The notes beneath the pieces were generated by a model, which saw only the letters and a list, made by a program, of their open reading frames with translations, did no database searches and was not told the DNA's origin. Shown here in pieces: positions 10,034-23,507 of a stretch of 64,000 nucleotides of DNA. Origin of the DNA: Rosa chinensis (taxonomy: Eukaryota; Streptophyta; Magnoliopsida; Rosales; Rosaceae); contig NC_037093.1 of the NCBI RefSeq assembly GCF_002994745.2, positions 69,397,510 to 69,461,509 on the forward strand, written 5' to 3'. Positions within the stretch are counted from its first letter, which is position 1. The number at the start of each line of letters is the position of its first letter. The translations under genes and the position numbers were made by a program.

Positions 10034-12480
10034 AGGCGGCACCCCCTTCATACTCATATAGGTAGACGTGGAGTATCTCTGTAACTATAGTACTTTCAAT
10101 TATGTCTATTAAGAGAATTAACTCAACCTCCACCATACATTACAGGTACCAAGCACTACTTTACCTTTGGATGGGTATTATATATATGTAGAAAGATATA
10201 TTCATTCATTTTTAGTGCTTGCAACCACTACATATGATGTACTTTGCTCATTGAACTCAAGGCTTGATATTTCAAGTGTTGAGTTGAGTTTCCATCATTG
10301 GTGATCAAAATTTTGGACTTCCCTATCCCATTTGATGTATCACCCATCAAATCCTTGTAAATTTAAAGATTTACAAGTGCTTTTGTTAATTTTCAATCAA
10401 GTTTAAATCATGACCTTAGAATTAACGGGTCTCATCGTCAGTTATAATTTATATTACATAGCTATGTCTCAATGAACCGGTAATCAACATTGTCATTATT
10501 TACTTAGTAAATGCCCTTTAATAGTGAAGACTGTCAATGAATTTCTTATGCATAAACTTAGGATCCGTCTAACATTTTGATTTGAATTTTCTATTGACAT
10601 TTCAACTAGTATTATGCCAAACTCATCTTTATATTACATGATATACTTGATCATATTCAATACTTGAGTATTCACAATCCATAATCAAGCTATAGACGCT
10701 TTTAAGCTTAATGCTATATAGCTTATTACTTTTCGATGGATATCATGCAATGAAACTTAATTCACAAAGGCTTTTAGTAAGCTTGCATTTATGATATTCA
10801 TAGAATCAACTAGCTATTGTCCAAATAGAATCCAACTAGCTCACTGAAGCAATTTTCTGTCATAAAATTTTCTTCAGTACCCTTGCATCCAAATCTTATT
10901 GTGGTATCCAAATGATTTAACGTGCAATAGATGAAAGTGTTACAATTCCATCTTCTAATTGACTAATGCTTGTCTATTAATTTCCTCTTCTCCTTTCTTG
11001 AAATTAATAGCCTCCACCAATTTTCAGATGTGGGCATAAACTCTCTAGAATGAAAATTTTCATTGGCTAAAATAATGTCTTAAGATTGTTAGAATAAATT
11101 TGTGGGTATGGATTATGAGAGAGTTTATGCTTCTAAGGCACGTTGTAGCAACGATTTCCTTAAGACATTATTTGCCCCACTATCAAGTGTGCAAAGAGGA
11201 TAATCAAATATGCCTCTAGGATACAATGAAGCCCAGCATAATGTTGTTGTTGATGGTCTTGCACTTACGAAGATCAACCTAAACACTCAAAAGAAGGTTT
11301 ACAAGATGGCTCAAGGTTACTAGAAATTAATTGTGCACTATTAGTTTCTACTAGTTTTATATGTAATAAAACATGAAAATGGTGAATATTGGAGGCTTAG
11401 ATCTTCTTAGGATTCTCTTGGGACTCTCTAGGATTGTCTTGAGATTGTCTCATTCTGTAGAGAATAAACCCTTTTTATAGAAATATATGTACCCCTTCAA
11501 ATGGTAAGATACCTTTTCATTTGTATCATTTGAATTTTGGTCATATTACTTCACTCACACAAATCTAAAAGGTGCAAACATAAATGATACCTTTTCATTT
11601 CTTTAATAAAAATTATATTTTGAAAATCAAAAGTGTCAATACATATATACAATTAACGATTCACTCCCTTCAAAATGCACTTAATTAAACAAAGTTCTCT
11701 TCACTCATAATTTGTTACCCACTTGAGCTTCACATTTCCATTAGATCATTGGTACGTGCTAAACATAATGTGAGTTTTTGCAAATTTGGTCAACCAGCCA
11801 AGGGACATATGACCTCTCCAACTTTATCAAAACACAAAAGCAAATGGCCACTAACAATATCTGCTACGTGTAGTTGAAGGTTTTGCCCCATCCAATAGCA
11901 TAGATGTCAATGATCTTCTCAAATCATGTAAATAGTTCTTGTCGGCAAATAGTGACTACTGTTGATATGTACGTAGGAGTGTAGGACGTCGTAGAGAAGT
12001 TCCATGCTTCTCCCGGCAATGGATTGTCGGCCAGTGAAATGTTTAGAGTGCATGTCGAATCTCACATCGAAAATTCAACAGCGTTATGCATTGATAATGT
12101 ATAGCACATTTTGCGTGATAACACTTCATTTAGTTGTTCGGCCGCAAGCTCTTCATCGCTTTGTTGGTGAATAGTTTTGAAACTGAATGGTGATCTAGTT
12201 GGACATCGGTGATCTAGTTGGACATCAACACAGCGGGTGGGATTGAGGAGTGTCTTGTTGTTTAACACATTACAAGAGTCGTTAAGGCCAAGAGTAGACT
12301 GGAAAGAGTCAAAAGACCTTGCTAGGGTGAAAAGTTACCTGGCTAAGGCCAAGAGTAGTTATGATCTCAATAGTACTTGTGGTAGTTGATATATAACCAT
12401 ATTTAGTACAACTTTGATCCAGCTATTTATAGTGATACAAAATATTCACACAAGAATAAATTAGTCGTACACAATATGAA
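10034..12480. other. AT-rich intergenic DNA, no gene seen
   Basis: No reading frame of recognisable family and no complete element ends. The only structure noted is a crossed pair of inverted words at 11034-11172. The phrase AAGGCCAAGAGTAG is repeated at about 12288 and 12344. Confidence 0.6.
11034..11172. repeat. Interleaved inverted repeats (order A-B-A'-B')
   Basis: GCATAAACTCTCT (11034-11046) is the reverse complement of 11118-11130, and AATAATGTCTTAAG (11071-11084) of CTTAAGACATTATT (11159-11172). Both pairs are about 85-88 bp apart and interleaved, so they cannot form one simple hairpin. Origin unknown. Confidence 0.75.
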
Positions 12481-12489
12481 AAAATTTAT

Positions 12490-12690
12490 AAACTTATTGT
12501 AGATAAATCCTATTTATATACAGCTCATGCCAACAAAAGTGTCTAATTTTATTTGATGATTTAAGATGATCAATATTCTCGATTCTACAACTTATTGTAG
12601 ATAAATCCTAATTATATATGGCTCATACCAACAAAAGTATTTAATTTTATCTAATGATTTAAGATAATCAATATTCTCGATTTTATAATA
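12490..12690 (+). repeat. Tandem duplication of a ~100-bp unit
   Basis: The stretch ACTTATTGTAGATAAATCCT through ATCAATATTCTCGATT occurs twice in succession (about 12494-12588 and 12589-12685) with scattered substitutions. No coding capacity. Confidence 0.85.
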
Positions 12691-12904
12691 GGCCTTATTC
12701 TATTTTTGAATTATAAAAATTTAAAACTAGCTAAAATTCACTACTTTTTTATTCAAAAAATTCACTACTTTTATGAGGCTACTGGCTAGTTTTTTTTTTA
12801 TTTTTTTTATTTTTATTTTTAATTTTAATTTTTAATCAGACCTGATTTTATGGGTGTAGACTGTAGACTAAGAACAACCATGCAAGCGTTGGCTTATACT
12901 TTTC

Positions 12905-13225
12905 GGGTAAAGCTATGGTATGTTAACATTTTTCATACATCAACTATTTTGACCCCTTTAAGGACTCATGTTACCACTTTGAGGACTACTATTACTATTT
13001 TGAGGACTCATATTGTAAACTAAGAAAATTTGTCACTTTAAGGACTCATGTTACCACGTTGAGGACTAATATTACTATTCTGAAGACTCATGTGGTAACT
13101 AAGAAAATTTACCACTTTAAGGACTCATGTTACTACTTTAAGGACTAATATTATTATTTTGAGGACTCATTTTACCACTTTTAAGGCAATTGTATGCATG
13201 TCATACGTTAACACATTGTAAAATT
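12905..13225. repeat. MITE-like block of TTAAGGACTCATGTTACCAC repeats
   Basis: The words AAGGACTCATGTTACCAC and GAGGACTAATATTACTATT recur about every 40-85 bp between 12958 and 13180. Loosely inverted edges (ATGGTATGTTAACAT near 12914 and CATACGTTAACACATTG near 13202) suggest a degenerate MITE. No clear target duplication could be assigned. Confidence 0.4.
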
Positions 13226-14262
13226 TTCCTATACTTTTCTCTTCTATTTCTGAGTCGGATTTCGATCACAAAGATTAGAATTTACTTCCTTTTTCGGGGT
13301 AGCAAGCTAGCTAGAAACAACCATGCACGCCCTGGCTTATTGATCGACATGAAAGGCAACTAATTTTCACGACGCAACTAGATCCTCGTTACTTGATCAT
13401 ATTTCCAAGTTGTGGACAAGATCGACAAAGCATGCCATATATTGTCCCTATGCAAAAGCAAAACAAAACAGTATTAATTTTCTCTAGGCCTTCTCCCTTA
13501 TCATGGTACCATGAGGTTTTTTTTTTTTTTTGGCTAAGAAATGGAACCATGAATTAACCTCTTTCTCATTCAAGTCTCTGGATCCGATGAATTATAAGGT
13601 CGACCAAAAGAAAAAATAATAAAAAATGAGTTGTAACAATTTCTTGTTCTTTCTTTTGTCTCTTTTGCCAACACATTATTATTTATTTCTCGTCCCCAAA
13701 TCCGTCCAAACCCACAAAGGACACAAATCATCCAAAATTCTGCCGTCCTTCACATCTTTTATTTTGTACCTTAAACAATAATATCACCCCCTCCAATCAA
13801 TTATTTTAGTTCTATATACACCCCACCAGTACTACTAAGTAGTACACACTAATCCATATTAAATTTTCCCCAGAAAATAACCAGTTTTACCCTATTAACC
13901 ATTGATCTTTCTTCCCCGACAAAAATCTATTTTGAGTAGTACTAGTATTAGTCTCATAGATGTAGAACGTGATCCTCGTATATGACTACGGAAATACAAA
14001 ATATATTATCGTCTCTTGGTCACCATGAAAAGCTAATGGTCGATCATCTTCCGATTGGATCAAAGTTTTTAATAGACTCATTCGAGTAAGTCCCAATTAG
14101 GGATTTGAAAGAAGTTTGACTGTCAACCATTTGATCTTGATTCCAACGGTGATCAAGAGATCAAAACTCTCAGCTCTATATATATATATTAATTACTGTC
14201 CTCTCTCGTATATAGAATCTAACTCGGGACTGCACTAGCTCCATTTAGCTGTCAAATCCCAT
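13226..14262. other. Upstream region of the dioxygenase gene
   Basis: Host DNA with no coding sequence. A TTCTTGTTCTTTCTTTTGTC block followed by an AACCCACAAAGGACACAAATC stretch (about 13640-13760) has a diverged counterpart downstream of the gene at about 17058-17150. This hints at duplicated promoter DNA. Confidence 0.5.
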
Positions 14263-14270
14263 TATAAATA
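14263..14270 (+). promoter_or_regulatory. TATA box of the dioxygenase gene
   Basis: TATAAATA lies 115 bp upstream of the chosen ATG at 14385, leaving room for a 5'UTR of roughly 85 bp. It is the best TATA match close to the gene; the transcription start is inferred. Confidence 0.65.
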
Positions 14271-14384
14271 TGTAGGTGTTTTTATCTCTCAAATCATAAC
14301 ACATGCAAAGACACTCTCATTGAACCTTGATCTCTTTCTTTGATCACTTGGTCCGTTTCCACTTTCTCCCAAGAGTACTTGCTC

Positions 14385-16489
14385 ATGGGTGCTCTATCAG
14401 ACTCCTCCAGAAATCACATCATCCCCCTTGACTTCGCTTCAGTCCAAACAGTGCCTGAATCCCATGTATGGTCGGAATCCGATGATGAATACCGGTGTCC
14501 TCCCGGCGTCCGCTCCGGTACAGCTGACCCATGTTTATCAGTACCCGTCATCAATCTCTGGGATCCGAATGCCTCGGAGCTCATTTTCGAGGCATGTGAG
14601 AAATGGGGTGTTTTTCAGTTGACGGGTCATGGCATTCCGGCAAAGCTTATGGAGGAGGTGGAGTCTAAGACTCAAAGGTTATTTTCTCTCCCCGTTGACC
14701 AGAAATTGAAGGTCTTAAGATCCCCGGGTGGCGGCACCGGATACGGCCGGGCTGTGATCTCGCCGTTCTTTCCGAAGCATATGTGGCACGAGGGGTTTAC
14801 TATCAGGGGTCCTCCAGCAGATCATGCCAAGCAGCTTTGGCCCCATGATTTTGAAGAGTTTTGGTAAGTCTTCTGTACTTCCATGCACGTAGGCAAAATG
14901 ACAAACTCCTAAAGCTAGCTGCATTTACATCATGCTGTCTATCTGGAATATTTCCTTCATTCTTTCAGGAAGCAACTTTAGTTCTAGCTTTTCATATTTT
15001 GCGGGTTAATGAGGTTCCTATACATCCAAAATTCCAAACGCTGCCTCTGCCTCCTAATTTAAGTTTTGCTTCGACGTATACAAACTGATCGAAAGCAAAT
15101 AATTGTGAAAGAGTAGAGGTTACAACTAATGGCCGCACCGTGCAATTAATTTTTAACGGTAAATGCATGCAAAACCTCATGCGAGAGAGAACAATTTCAA
15201 TTATGAGATCTTCCGCACCGAAATCAACCATTAGTTTCTTTCTCTCTCACACAATAAACACGTTGATGGTCTTTTCGATCATACAGAAGTATTTGATTTA
15301 GGGAAAAAGAAAAAAAGAAACAAAAAGAGAGGAAGATTGGAAAGCGATTTCGATTAATTGCAAGTGTCATTACTAGTAGTCTAGTACTACTCCCTCTTTT
15401 TTTTTTGGGGTGAAAAAAGTCTTTACAAATGTCTTATTTTTACTTTAAAATGTGTCAATGACGTAATATTTATAATTTGTGATTTTTATATTTACTCTAA
15501 AAGCTAAACTTTACACATACTAAACACTTTTTACATGTAAAATGATAAATCCTTAAATTCCATTGCACATGTCAACTAAGTATTTGTCAAATATACCATA
15601 GAATATTGCTATGTGCCATCTGATGTGCAAAGCAATATTTATATACATAATGCTTTTTTCATTTACGATATATGTTAGTTCAAGGGCACTTGATATGAAA
15701 TTAACAAAGCCTAAAACGTAAATCATTCTTAGACACCTAGTAACGACAAAACATCTACTGAAAGTGGTCTATAAAATCCTATAGATCATGTAAAATCATG
15801 ACATTATGTAACTTTCAAAATTACGTACCTACATCCATAATCATTATCTTCAACTAAATAATTAACTAATTCACATATTCTTGTTCCTTTTTTGCAGTGA
15901 GACAATGGATGATTATCAGAAGCAAATGAAGGCACTAATCGAGCAACTAATCCACATTATCTTGAAATCCTTGAACATTAATCCCCAACAATTGAATTGG
16001 CTTAAGAGTCACTGCTCTGGTCACGAAACTAGTACTACTCCCGGCACTGCTTTGCAGCTAAATTCTTACCCTCCCTGCCCCAACCCTAACCGAACCATGG
16101 GTCTAGCACAACATACGGACACTTCCCTCATAACCATACTCCAAGCTCAGACCAGCGGCCTTCAAATCTTCCGAGACGATGTGGGATGGATTTCGGTGCA
16201 ACCCGTACGCGGTGCACTCACCGTAAATATTGGTGACTTCCTCCACGTTCTATCCAACGGCCGAATTGTTAGCGTTCTTCATCGTGTGGTGGTGAACCCG
16301 GTCCAACGATTCTCAGTGGCCTACTTCTATGCTCCGCCTTCAGATTTTGTTGTCTCGCCTCTTCTCTCCAAGGCTTTGGGTGATTCGGGACAAGGCACCG
16401 TTGCACGGTATCGCACTGTTACTGCCAAGGAGTTTATTGATATGAAGGGCAAGCATCTTGACCGAGCTCTTTCCTTGATTAAAACTTAA
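14385..16489 (+). CDS. Gibberellin 3-beta-dioxygenase-like 2-oxoglutarate/Fe(II) oxygenase (2 exons)
   Basis: Exons are 14385-14863 and 15898-16489; joined they encode 356 aa, the usual length for GA 3-oxidases. The donor TG|GTAAGT and acceptor TTTTTGCAG|TG restore the frame through a Cys codon, at the intron position typical of GA3ox genes. The N-terminal DIOX_N domain (about 48-150, WGVFQLTGHGIP) is followed by the double-stranded beta-helix 2OG-FeII domain (about 205-305). The iron ligands His232-x-Asp234 and His288 and the 2-oxoglutarate residues Arg297-x-Ser299 and N215-S-Y217 are all present, as is MWHEGFTI, close to the GA3ox MWSEGFTI signature. GA3ox enzymes hydroxylate C-3 of GA9/GA20 in the cytosol to make active gibberellins. 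The protein is diverged enough that a GA3ox-like enzyme of altered specificity is possible. ATG 14385 is chosen because MGALS fits the family N-terminus. Confidence 0.88.
14864..15897 (+). other. Intron of the dioxygenase gene (1034 bp)
   Basis: GTAAGT at the 5' side and TTGTTCCTTTTTTGCAG at the 3' side are canonical plant borders. The intron is AT-rich and has a CTAGTACTACTCCCTC word at about 15380 that recalls a Stowaway end, but no partner TIR was found. Confidence 0.85.
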
Positions 16490-17789
16490 AATGGGAAATT
16501 ACTTGTGACATTTCTAATTAAACTAGCTAGGTCAAATTCTAAGGGGGTCTTTTGCGTGCATCATGCCACATACATGCAAGCAAACTATTCTTGTTTTCAT
16601 GTTCGAAAATGACAAAGATCACCATCATTGTTGGAACATATTACACGTTACGAGTTTAATTAAAATCAATAATTTTCCTTTCATTTCCTAATGAGAAAAT
16701 TGTCTTCATGAGTTAACTTTCACAAGAATGAATTCTTCTTATATTTGCGAGTTATTTTTTTCTTTATTTGTACAAAGTAGTCCTTAACTCCTTATTAATC
16801 AAATACTTTCTCATCTACTCAGTTAAAAAAGCATAATGAAAAAGTTTGAATCAAGATCGAAAACAATGTTTGTTGAAATAATGAAAAAGCATAACATAAA
16901 TTGTCCCGTTACAATTAATTCAAGACTTTCAAAGTTGAAAGCTGCGAGAACATCCAAATAATTTCTCGATTCGGGGATAGCAAGCTTATTAAGATGTACC
17001 CACGTTAAGGAAATGTAATGAAACTGTTTCTCATCATAGATATGCCTCAAGTGGTTGAATTGTTTGTTCTTTCTTTTGTCGTAATGATCAATTAAAGAAT
17101 ACATTTATGCCGTAATCCCTCCAAAACCACAAACTGACACAACCACTCTCTCCCAAAGACAGCCGCCCGCCCTAGCTTACCCAGCTGTACATCATTAACA
17201 ACTAATTAATCGTTCTAATTAGATTTAAAATTTTATCATATAGACTAAGCTGTAACAGTGGTGTACTTCCTACCTTTATTTTATTTAGTCAATGAAATAA
17301 AAATGCGTTGTGATTTAGATCCTCACAGTGTTTTTAGTAGTGTTTGACATAACACCATCTACAATGAAAGAGTAAACAAAATATATAGTTAAAAAGTGCT
17401 CTATCATTAACGGAGGGACTTTTAATTTAATGTTTCCTAAGGAAACTCCTAAGGAAACATTTGATACAAGTATTTCCTCAAAAAATATTTTCGAGTGCAT
17501 TCTGAAAGGAACTTGCATTTTTGGAAACACTTGGTGGTGTTCGGTAAGGTTTTTATGCTTATATTTTCAATTTAAAAAAATAAATATATGATGAAAATGT
17601 ATTTGGTGACTTATTTCTCAAACTATGAAATAAAAATAAAAAATATTTTCAATTTTTATTCAGAGAAACTGAAGACAACACTTTGATCTTTTTTTTTTTT
17701 CTTTTTCCTTCTCCTAGTTTAGAAAATGTGGAGAATATTTTTTCACACTAAACTATCGAACACATTTCAAATTTGAAAATAACAATCTC
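16490..17789. other. Dioxygenase 3' flank and AT-rich spacer
   Basis: No gene is seen. The 17058-17190 stretch resembles the upstream DNA of the dioxygenase gene at 13640-13780. It may be the remnant promoter of the next tandem copy, now separated from its coding region by about 20 kb of insertions. Confidence 0.45.
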
Positions 17790-17794
17790 GTTTT

Positions 17795-18012
17795 TGTTCA
17801 AGTAAACCCTAATTTGTGTTTGGCCTAAACTCTAGGTTACTTGACCTAGTGGTAATAGGGTTAAATTAGAAGGATCTAGATTCCTATTCAATGTACGATT
17901 ACTTTCCTTGTATGATTGAGATTCTATACATTGTAATCCTCTATATAAAGAGGACCCTATTATCAATGAGAATACACAGCATTTTTCTCTCAATTTCAGT
18001 TTCTCTACAACA
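17795..18012 (+). repeat. 5' LTR of copia A
   Basis: 218 bp, TG..CA ends, with TATA-like CTATATAAAGAGG near 17940. Compared with the 3' LTR it shows six substitutions, about 2.8 percent. Confidence 0.95.
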
Positions 18013-18029
18013 CGTTATCAGTACGAGCC

Positions 18030-18095
18030 CTAACCACAAAAACCAAAAACCAAAAACCAAAAACCAAAAACCAAAAACCAAAAACCAAAAACCTG
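18030..18095 (+). repeat. AACCAAA short tandem repeat in copia A leader
   Basis: About seven or eight copies of the heptamer AACCAAA lie just downstream of the primer-binding region. Element B lacks the array at the matching place, so it is a private expansion. Confidence 0.85.
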
Positions 18096-18889
18096 AAAAT
18101 CTTTGTCGCTACCGCAAGCACTTAGCCCACGCTAGCCGCCTCACCACCGTTGCTCTCCTGCAGCCTTGCCACACATCTGCTGCCCCTACAGCACTGCTGC
18201 ATGCCCATTGCATCCTTCTCCTTCTAGTTTCTTCGATCCTCTCGTTCCTGTGCATGTCAGTCAGTTTGCAAGCCCCGAAACGTCCAGTTAGGAACTTCAG
18301 ATCAAAATTCGTCCTCATCAAAGTTGTTCATCTCTGTCTCTTCCATCTGACCTCCAAATTTCAGCCCTATTGGAGTCGTTTTGAGACCTGTACACCAATC
18401 GGAGTGGGAGCTGTTCAAAAACAAATCTGCTCCGAATTTCAACAAGTTTGATTCGCCTAGGACTGAAGCTCGTCTACAATCTTACAACGAGGATCGAATA
18501 TGCTACGCAATCCTAAGAGGTATGGTTTACTAAAAGTTCTCGCTTTTGAAGTTTTTTATATTCTTTTTCGCTTCTTTTTCTTGGGGACTTGCAACCTCCC
18601 TTCTTCTACCCCCCTTTCTTTATCATAGGGGAGACCAAATTAAGCCGAACTGTGGGGGTTCGTGCTCACTCCAAGCTTGGAGCTTGTAGAGTTCTCCAAA
18701 CTTAGAGTTTGTTGAGATAAAACGATCGACCACAAACATCCTTGTTTCGATCTAATCCAACCCCTCTTGGAAGCGAATACGCTCGGAAATTCCTAATTTC
18801 TTGGAAGTGACTACGCTCAGAAATTTTATTTGTTTTCGTGGTAGCCTTTTTCGCTCGAAACTAACCCTAATTTCTTGTTCTCTTTCAGG

Positions 18890-19942
18890 ATGAGTAACTT
18901 GAACAAATTGGACTTTGCTTCATTGGGAACAACTGGCTCTGAATATCACAGGTGGGTTGGTGATATCCGCCAGCATCTCAAGGCCAATGGAATCTTGGAT
19001 ACGATTCTCGAGCCTAGCCAGGATGTGTTAACTGTTGAGCAAGCTCAAGCTTTGGAAGCAAATAGAGTAGCCTTGGAGGCAAAATAAGGCGAAAGCCATC
19101 ATCCTAATGACTCGTCATATGGATGATTCGCTCCAGTACTAGTGTATGAATGAAGAAGACCCCAGAAGGCTGTGCGTCTCACTCGAAGATAGATTTGGCA
19201 ACATCCGTGACTCCCTCTTCCTGACCTAGAAGTGAGATGGCATAGCCTCCGCTTCTGTGATTTCAAGTCAGTTCTTGACTACAACTCGGAAGCACTTCGC
19301 ATTAAATCCTTAATGGAATTCTGTGGTAAAGAGATCACAAATGCGATGTTGATTGAGAAGACTCTCTCTACTTTCCCCGTCTCTGCATTGATGGTTGCTA
19401 AGAACTATCGAATCGATGTTACTGCAAGACGAATCACAAGGTTTCATGAGCTCATTGGAGCTATGAATGTCGCTGAAAAGCATGACAACATCCTTGTGAA
19501 GAACTATAATTCGAGATCCGTGGGAACAGAGCATATTCCAGAATCCAATTATAGTCGTGCCCTAAAGAGAAGGCGCCAAGAGCGAAACCCTAATCTTAGG
19601 AATACATTTGGACGTTCTGGTCCATATAATCGCTCTACTTGGGAAGGTAATCGCCAAAATAGGCGAACACGGAACCGAAGAGGTAAATGTGGAAAGAGAG
19701 AGGGAGGCAACGCCTCTGGCCATATTGGTGGCGCCACCAACACTAAGAGCCGTCTAAATGACGCTTTCAAAGCGCCTCAATCAATGGAGTTTGAGCAAAG
19801 AGATGTATGTTCTCGATGTAGAGTGTATTGGGCACACATTTGTAGAGCTCGTGAAGAAATTGTCACCGCCTACAAAGCATATTGTGAAGCAAGGGAAGCT
19901 CACTATATGGAACAAGAAGATCAAGAAAATGATCTAGAGTGA
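18890..19942 (+). pseudogene. Copia A gag remnant
   Basis: The ATG at 18890 opens MSNLNKLDFASLGTTGSEYHRWV, a DUF4219/UBN2-type copia gag start. The frame ends at TAA 19085-19087 and gag-like sequence continues in other frames to 19942 (RWHSLRFCDFKSV, IEKTLSTFPVSALMVAKNYR). The CCHC zinc knuckle is damaged: after C-S-R-C the segment with the histidine is shortened relative to element B (positions 19808-19850). Not a functional protein. Confidence 0.9.
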
Positions 19943-22900
19943 AGGGTTGAAGACTACAAATCTGGCTGGGATCAATAGATCGCCAATTCTGTTTAAGTCT
20001 TTATTTTTCCAAGAGATGTAATAGGTAATTGCCATATATTTTTGTAGTAAATGCCAATGGTTTAGCTTTTCTTCAAAGTAGGCTCACTCAAAGTAAGTGT
20101 GATGACTAGGAAGGTTCTGAGATTAGTGGTACTTAAGCGAGCCTTGCTCCACCGGCATCTCTCTACTCACCTGGTCACATTTATTTTGGAATTACCGAAA
20201 GAAGTTAGACGACTACCATTGTTTTACATTAGCTATCATTTTGGATTAGATTTTGTTTAGTCAAAGAGACAATGATGTAACTCCGTTGGCTTATGAATAA
20301 AACTTCAAGTTCTTTATGACTCCATTTTGATTATGAGCATATGACTTTTGTGACTACGATGGCTGGGCCATCAGTATTAATTCAAGGACATGGAATACCC
20401 CAAGTTTCACTTGCCAAATGACACCTTAATTACTGTCACAGAAACTCTCTAGCCAACGGATTCCATGCGAAAACTCATGTAGAGAACGGAAATGAGTTCC
20501 TTTGCAATACCTCTAATGATTGCGAACAAAGGCGCATCTTAGAGAAGTTTATGTGTCTCTCTAGTGGACTCTATGTCACTATTCGAGCTATTCAATCCAA
20601 TATAGTTATGAGAGAAGATCTCTTGGATTTAGACACATATTGGCTTTGTCACGACAGGATAGATCATCCTTGTCATGATATGATGATCCGTCTACTAAAG
20701 ACTTCACATGGACATCATTTCTTTCGAGCGAAACGAAGCATGAATCAAAAGTTGATTTCTGGACTAAGTTTGACCGACGCAGCTGCCTAGGGCACCGCCT
20801 CCGTCCACCACCAGCCTAGGGCTGGCGCAGTCCCTATCCATGACGCCATGGATGGCGTCCATCATGGTGATGGCGCCCTAGGTGATGCTGCAATCACCAA
20901 CTTGCTTCAAATAACGTTTCAGACGCTCAGGCCCAACCAAAATTCTCATTGGTTGCTTCTAAAGCCTCTCGCTTGTTTTACAAAGCCCGTTCCTTAGGGA
21001 AATTAGGACTGAGACCGTCCTATGCAAAGGATATGAAAATACTCATTATGTTCTTACATAGAATCCATGGGGATTCTATGGACTGATTCAACCAACTTGC
21101 GGACGTTTAAATATGTCATGATATTGGTTGATACGCAAACACGCTGGTCACGTGTTTTTCCATTGTCCATTTGTAGTACTTCTTATGCTACACTCCTAGC
21201 AAATATCATATGACAACGGGCTCACTCGTCGGATCATCATATTCCGTCAATTGGACTTGACGATGCTAGCGAGTTTACATCGAAGACTTTTGATGGTTAT
21301 TGCATTGGGACTGATGTTCGACATCACATTCCCATGATCACACCCAAATGGTCTCGTGGAAACGACTACGATGGTAGCTCGGACATTGGTAATGCATACC
21401 AATTTCCTTATATCCGCTTTGGGTGATGCAATATCGCATGCAGCTACGCTAATTCGTCTACGATTTACCGCCACTCAATCTACCTTTGCGTTACAACTAG
21501 TGATTGGGTACGAGTATCGTACTTACGCACATTTGAGTGAGCCATTTATGTGCCAATTGCGCTGTCACAGCGCACTATGACAGGTCCTTACAGACAAATA
21601 GGCAACTACGTTGGATTTGAGACTCCAACAATAGTCCGCCACTTAATGCCCCTGCAAGGCGATCTCATTACCGCTAGATTTGCGGGTTGTCACTTTGATG
21701 AGACAGTCTTCCCGTTGTTAGAGGGAGATAAGAACACAGATGTTCAGCAGGAACGACAGGAATTGTAGTGGTCTGTCCCCACTATGTCTCATCTCGATCC
21801 CTATTAAAGTGACGAGATCACACAAATATGCTGCAAACAAGCCTGCAAGGAAGGACGTCCCTACGAGAGGACATAGCGCCACCCTACACGGAGATTGGCA
21901 TGGCGCCAACGCCAAAGAGAGTGGCACTCTGGCGTTATAGGCCATGGCCCCAGCTAGGATGCATGGGAGGCTCGTGGATTCGAAGGATACTTTGGCACAT
22001 TCCAATCCTTTGATCATCAAGACTCCAAATCCGTCTCATGAGTATCTTCCGGGTTATGGTTATCATTGGGGTACGCCTCAACGTCAGAACCTATTCTTGA
22101 GAATATAGAGCTCTATAAAAATTACACTAGTGTACTTGAGATGTGGGATAGAAACTCCATCATAATTGATGATGTAGTTGCGCATTTCGTTGCGCATGAG
22201 TTTGTTGAGTCAGATGATATCGAACCACGCTCCGTTGATGAATGAATGCCAACGTAGAGAGATTTGGCCTAAATGAAAAGATGCGATCCAGGTTAAGATG
22301 GACTCTCTAACGAAGAGGAAGGTTTTCGAGCTAGTGATGCCAACACCTCCTAACATAAAACTTGTTGACTAATGGGTCTTCGTTAGAAAGCGTAGTGAGA
22401 AAAAGAGATGGCAATCTCGCCTTATGGCGCAAGGCTTCTCATAAAACGCCCTGAAATAGACTACGATGAGACATATTCTCTCGTATTGGATGTCATTGCA
22501 CTCCACTACCCTGTCAGTTTGGTAGTTTCTGAATACCTGAACATGCAGCTTACAAATGTGATCACTAATATGTATCTCGATGGGGATCTAGATACGGAAT
22601 ATGCATAAAGGTTCATGGTGAACTTCATTTACCCAAGTCAAGTGGCTCTAGACCACGGAGCCAGTTTACAGAGAGGTTGAAACGCTCGCTAAAATTACTA
22701 TTTGATTGGGAAGGGATATGCCCACGCATTTCCATAACAAGTTTCGGATTCCATCGCGGTTCATGTTGGACATGATCTTCATTAGAAGCCCTTAAAGAGT
22801 TAAGGGAAACCGCTGAACACTTGAAATCCGATTTTGAGATGAAGGATTATGGGAGAACACGATTATGTCTCAGTTTGGAACTTGAGCATCGTGTCGATAG

Positions 22901-23507
22901 ATGCTTAGGCATTTTCACAAGATCAAACCTTCAAGCACCCCATGATCGTCCGTAGTCTTGATCCTAAAAAGGATCCTCTTCGTTTGAAGGATGATGACGA
23001 AGATGTGCTAGAGGCAGAAGTGCCTTACTTGAGTACAATAGGCGCATTATTGTACTTAGCTCAATGCACAAGACCGGACATCTTGTTTGCAGTGAACTTG
23101 TTAGTTAAGGTATAGCTCTGCGCCAACGCGACGCCATTTTAATTGGTGTAAAAGATATCTTTCAGTACTTGAGATGTACGATTGATATGGGCCTGTTCTA
23201 TCCCTATAAAGAGAAGATGGTTTCTGACCCAGCACACACCAGAAACGCAGCCAATGCGGGCCTGCGTTCTCTATCCCCATCCCAAAACTATATAAGTGTT
23301 TTGGAAGGTTTTGCTGATGCTGGGTACCTATCTGACCCACACAAAGGTCGCTCCCAAACTGGTTAAGTGTTCACCATGGGAAAAGACCATGATATCTTGG
23401 AGGTCTACAGAACAGACCGTAGTCGCTATATCTTCAAACCATGCAGAGATTATTGCTCTTCACGAAGTGGTTCGTGAATGTTTATGGATTGGATCCATAA
23501 TCACGCA

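Noticed and set aside
14340..14384. Upstream extension of the dioxygenase frame before ATG 14385
   Set aside because: The extension has no ATG (begins at a TTG) and does not resemble the family N-terminus.
15360..15640. Possible Stowaway MITE in the dioxygenase intron (CTCCCTC word)
   Set aside because: No inverted partner or TA duplication found.
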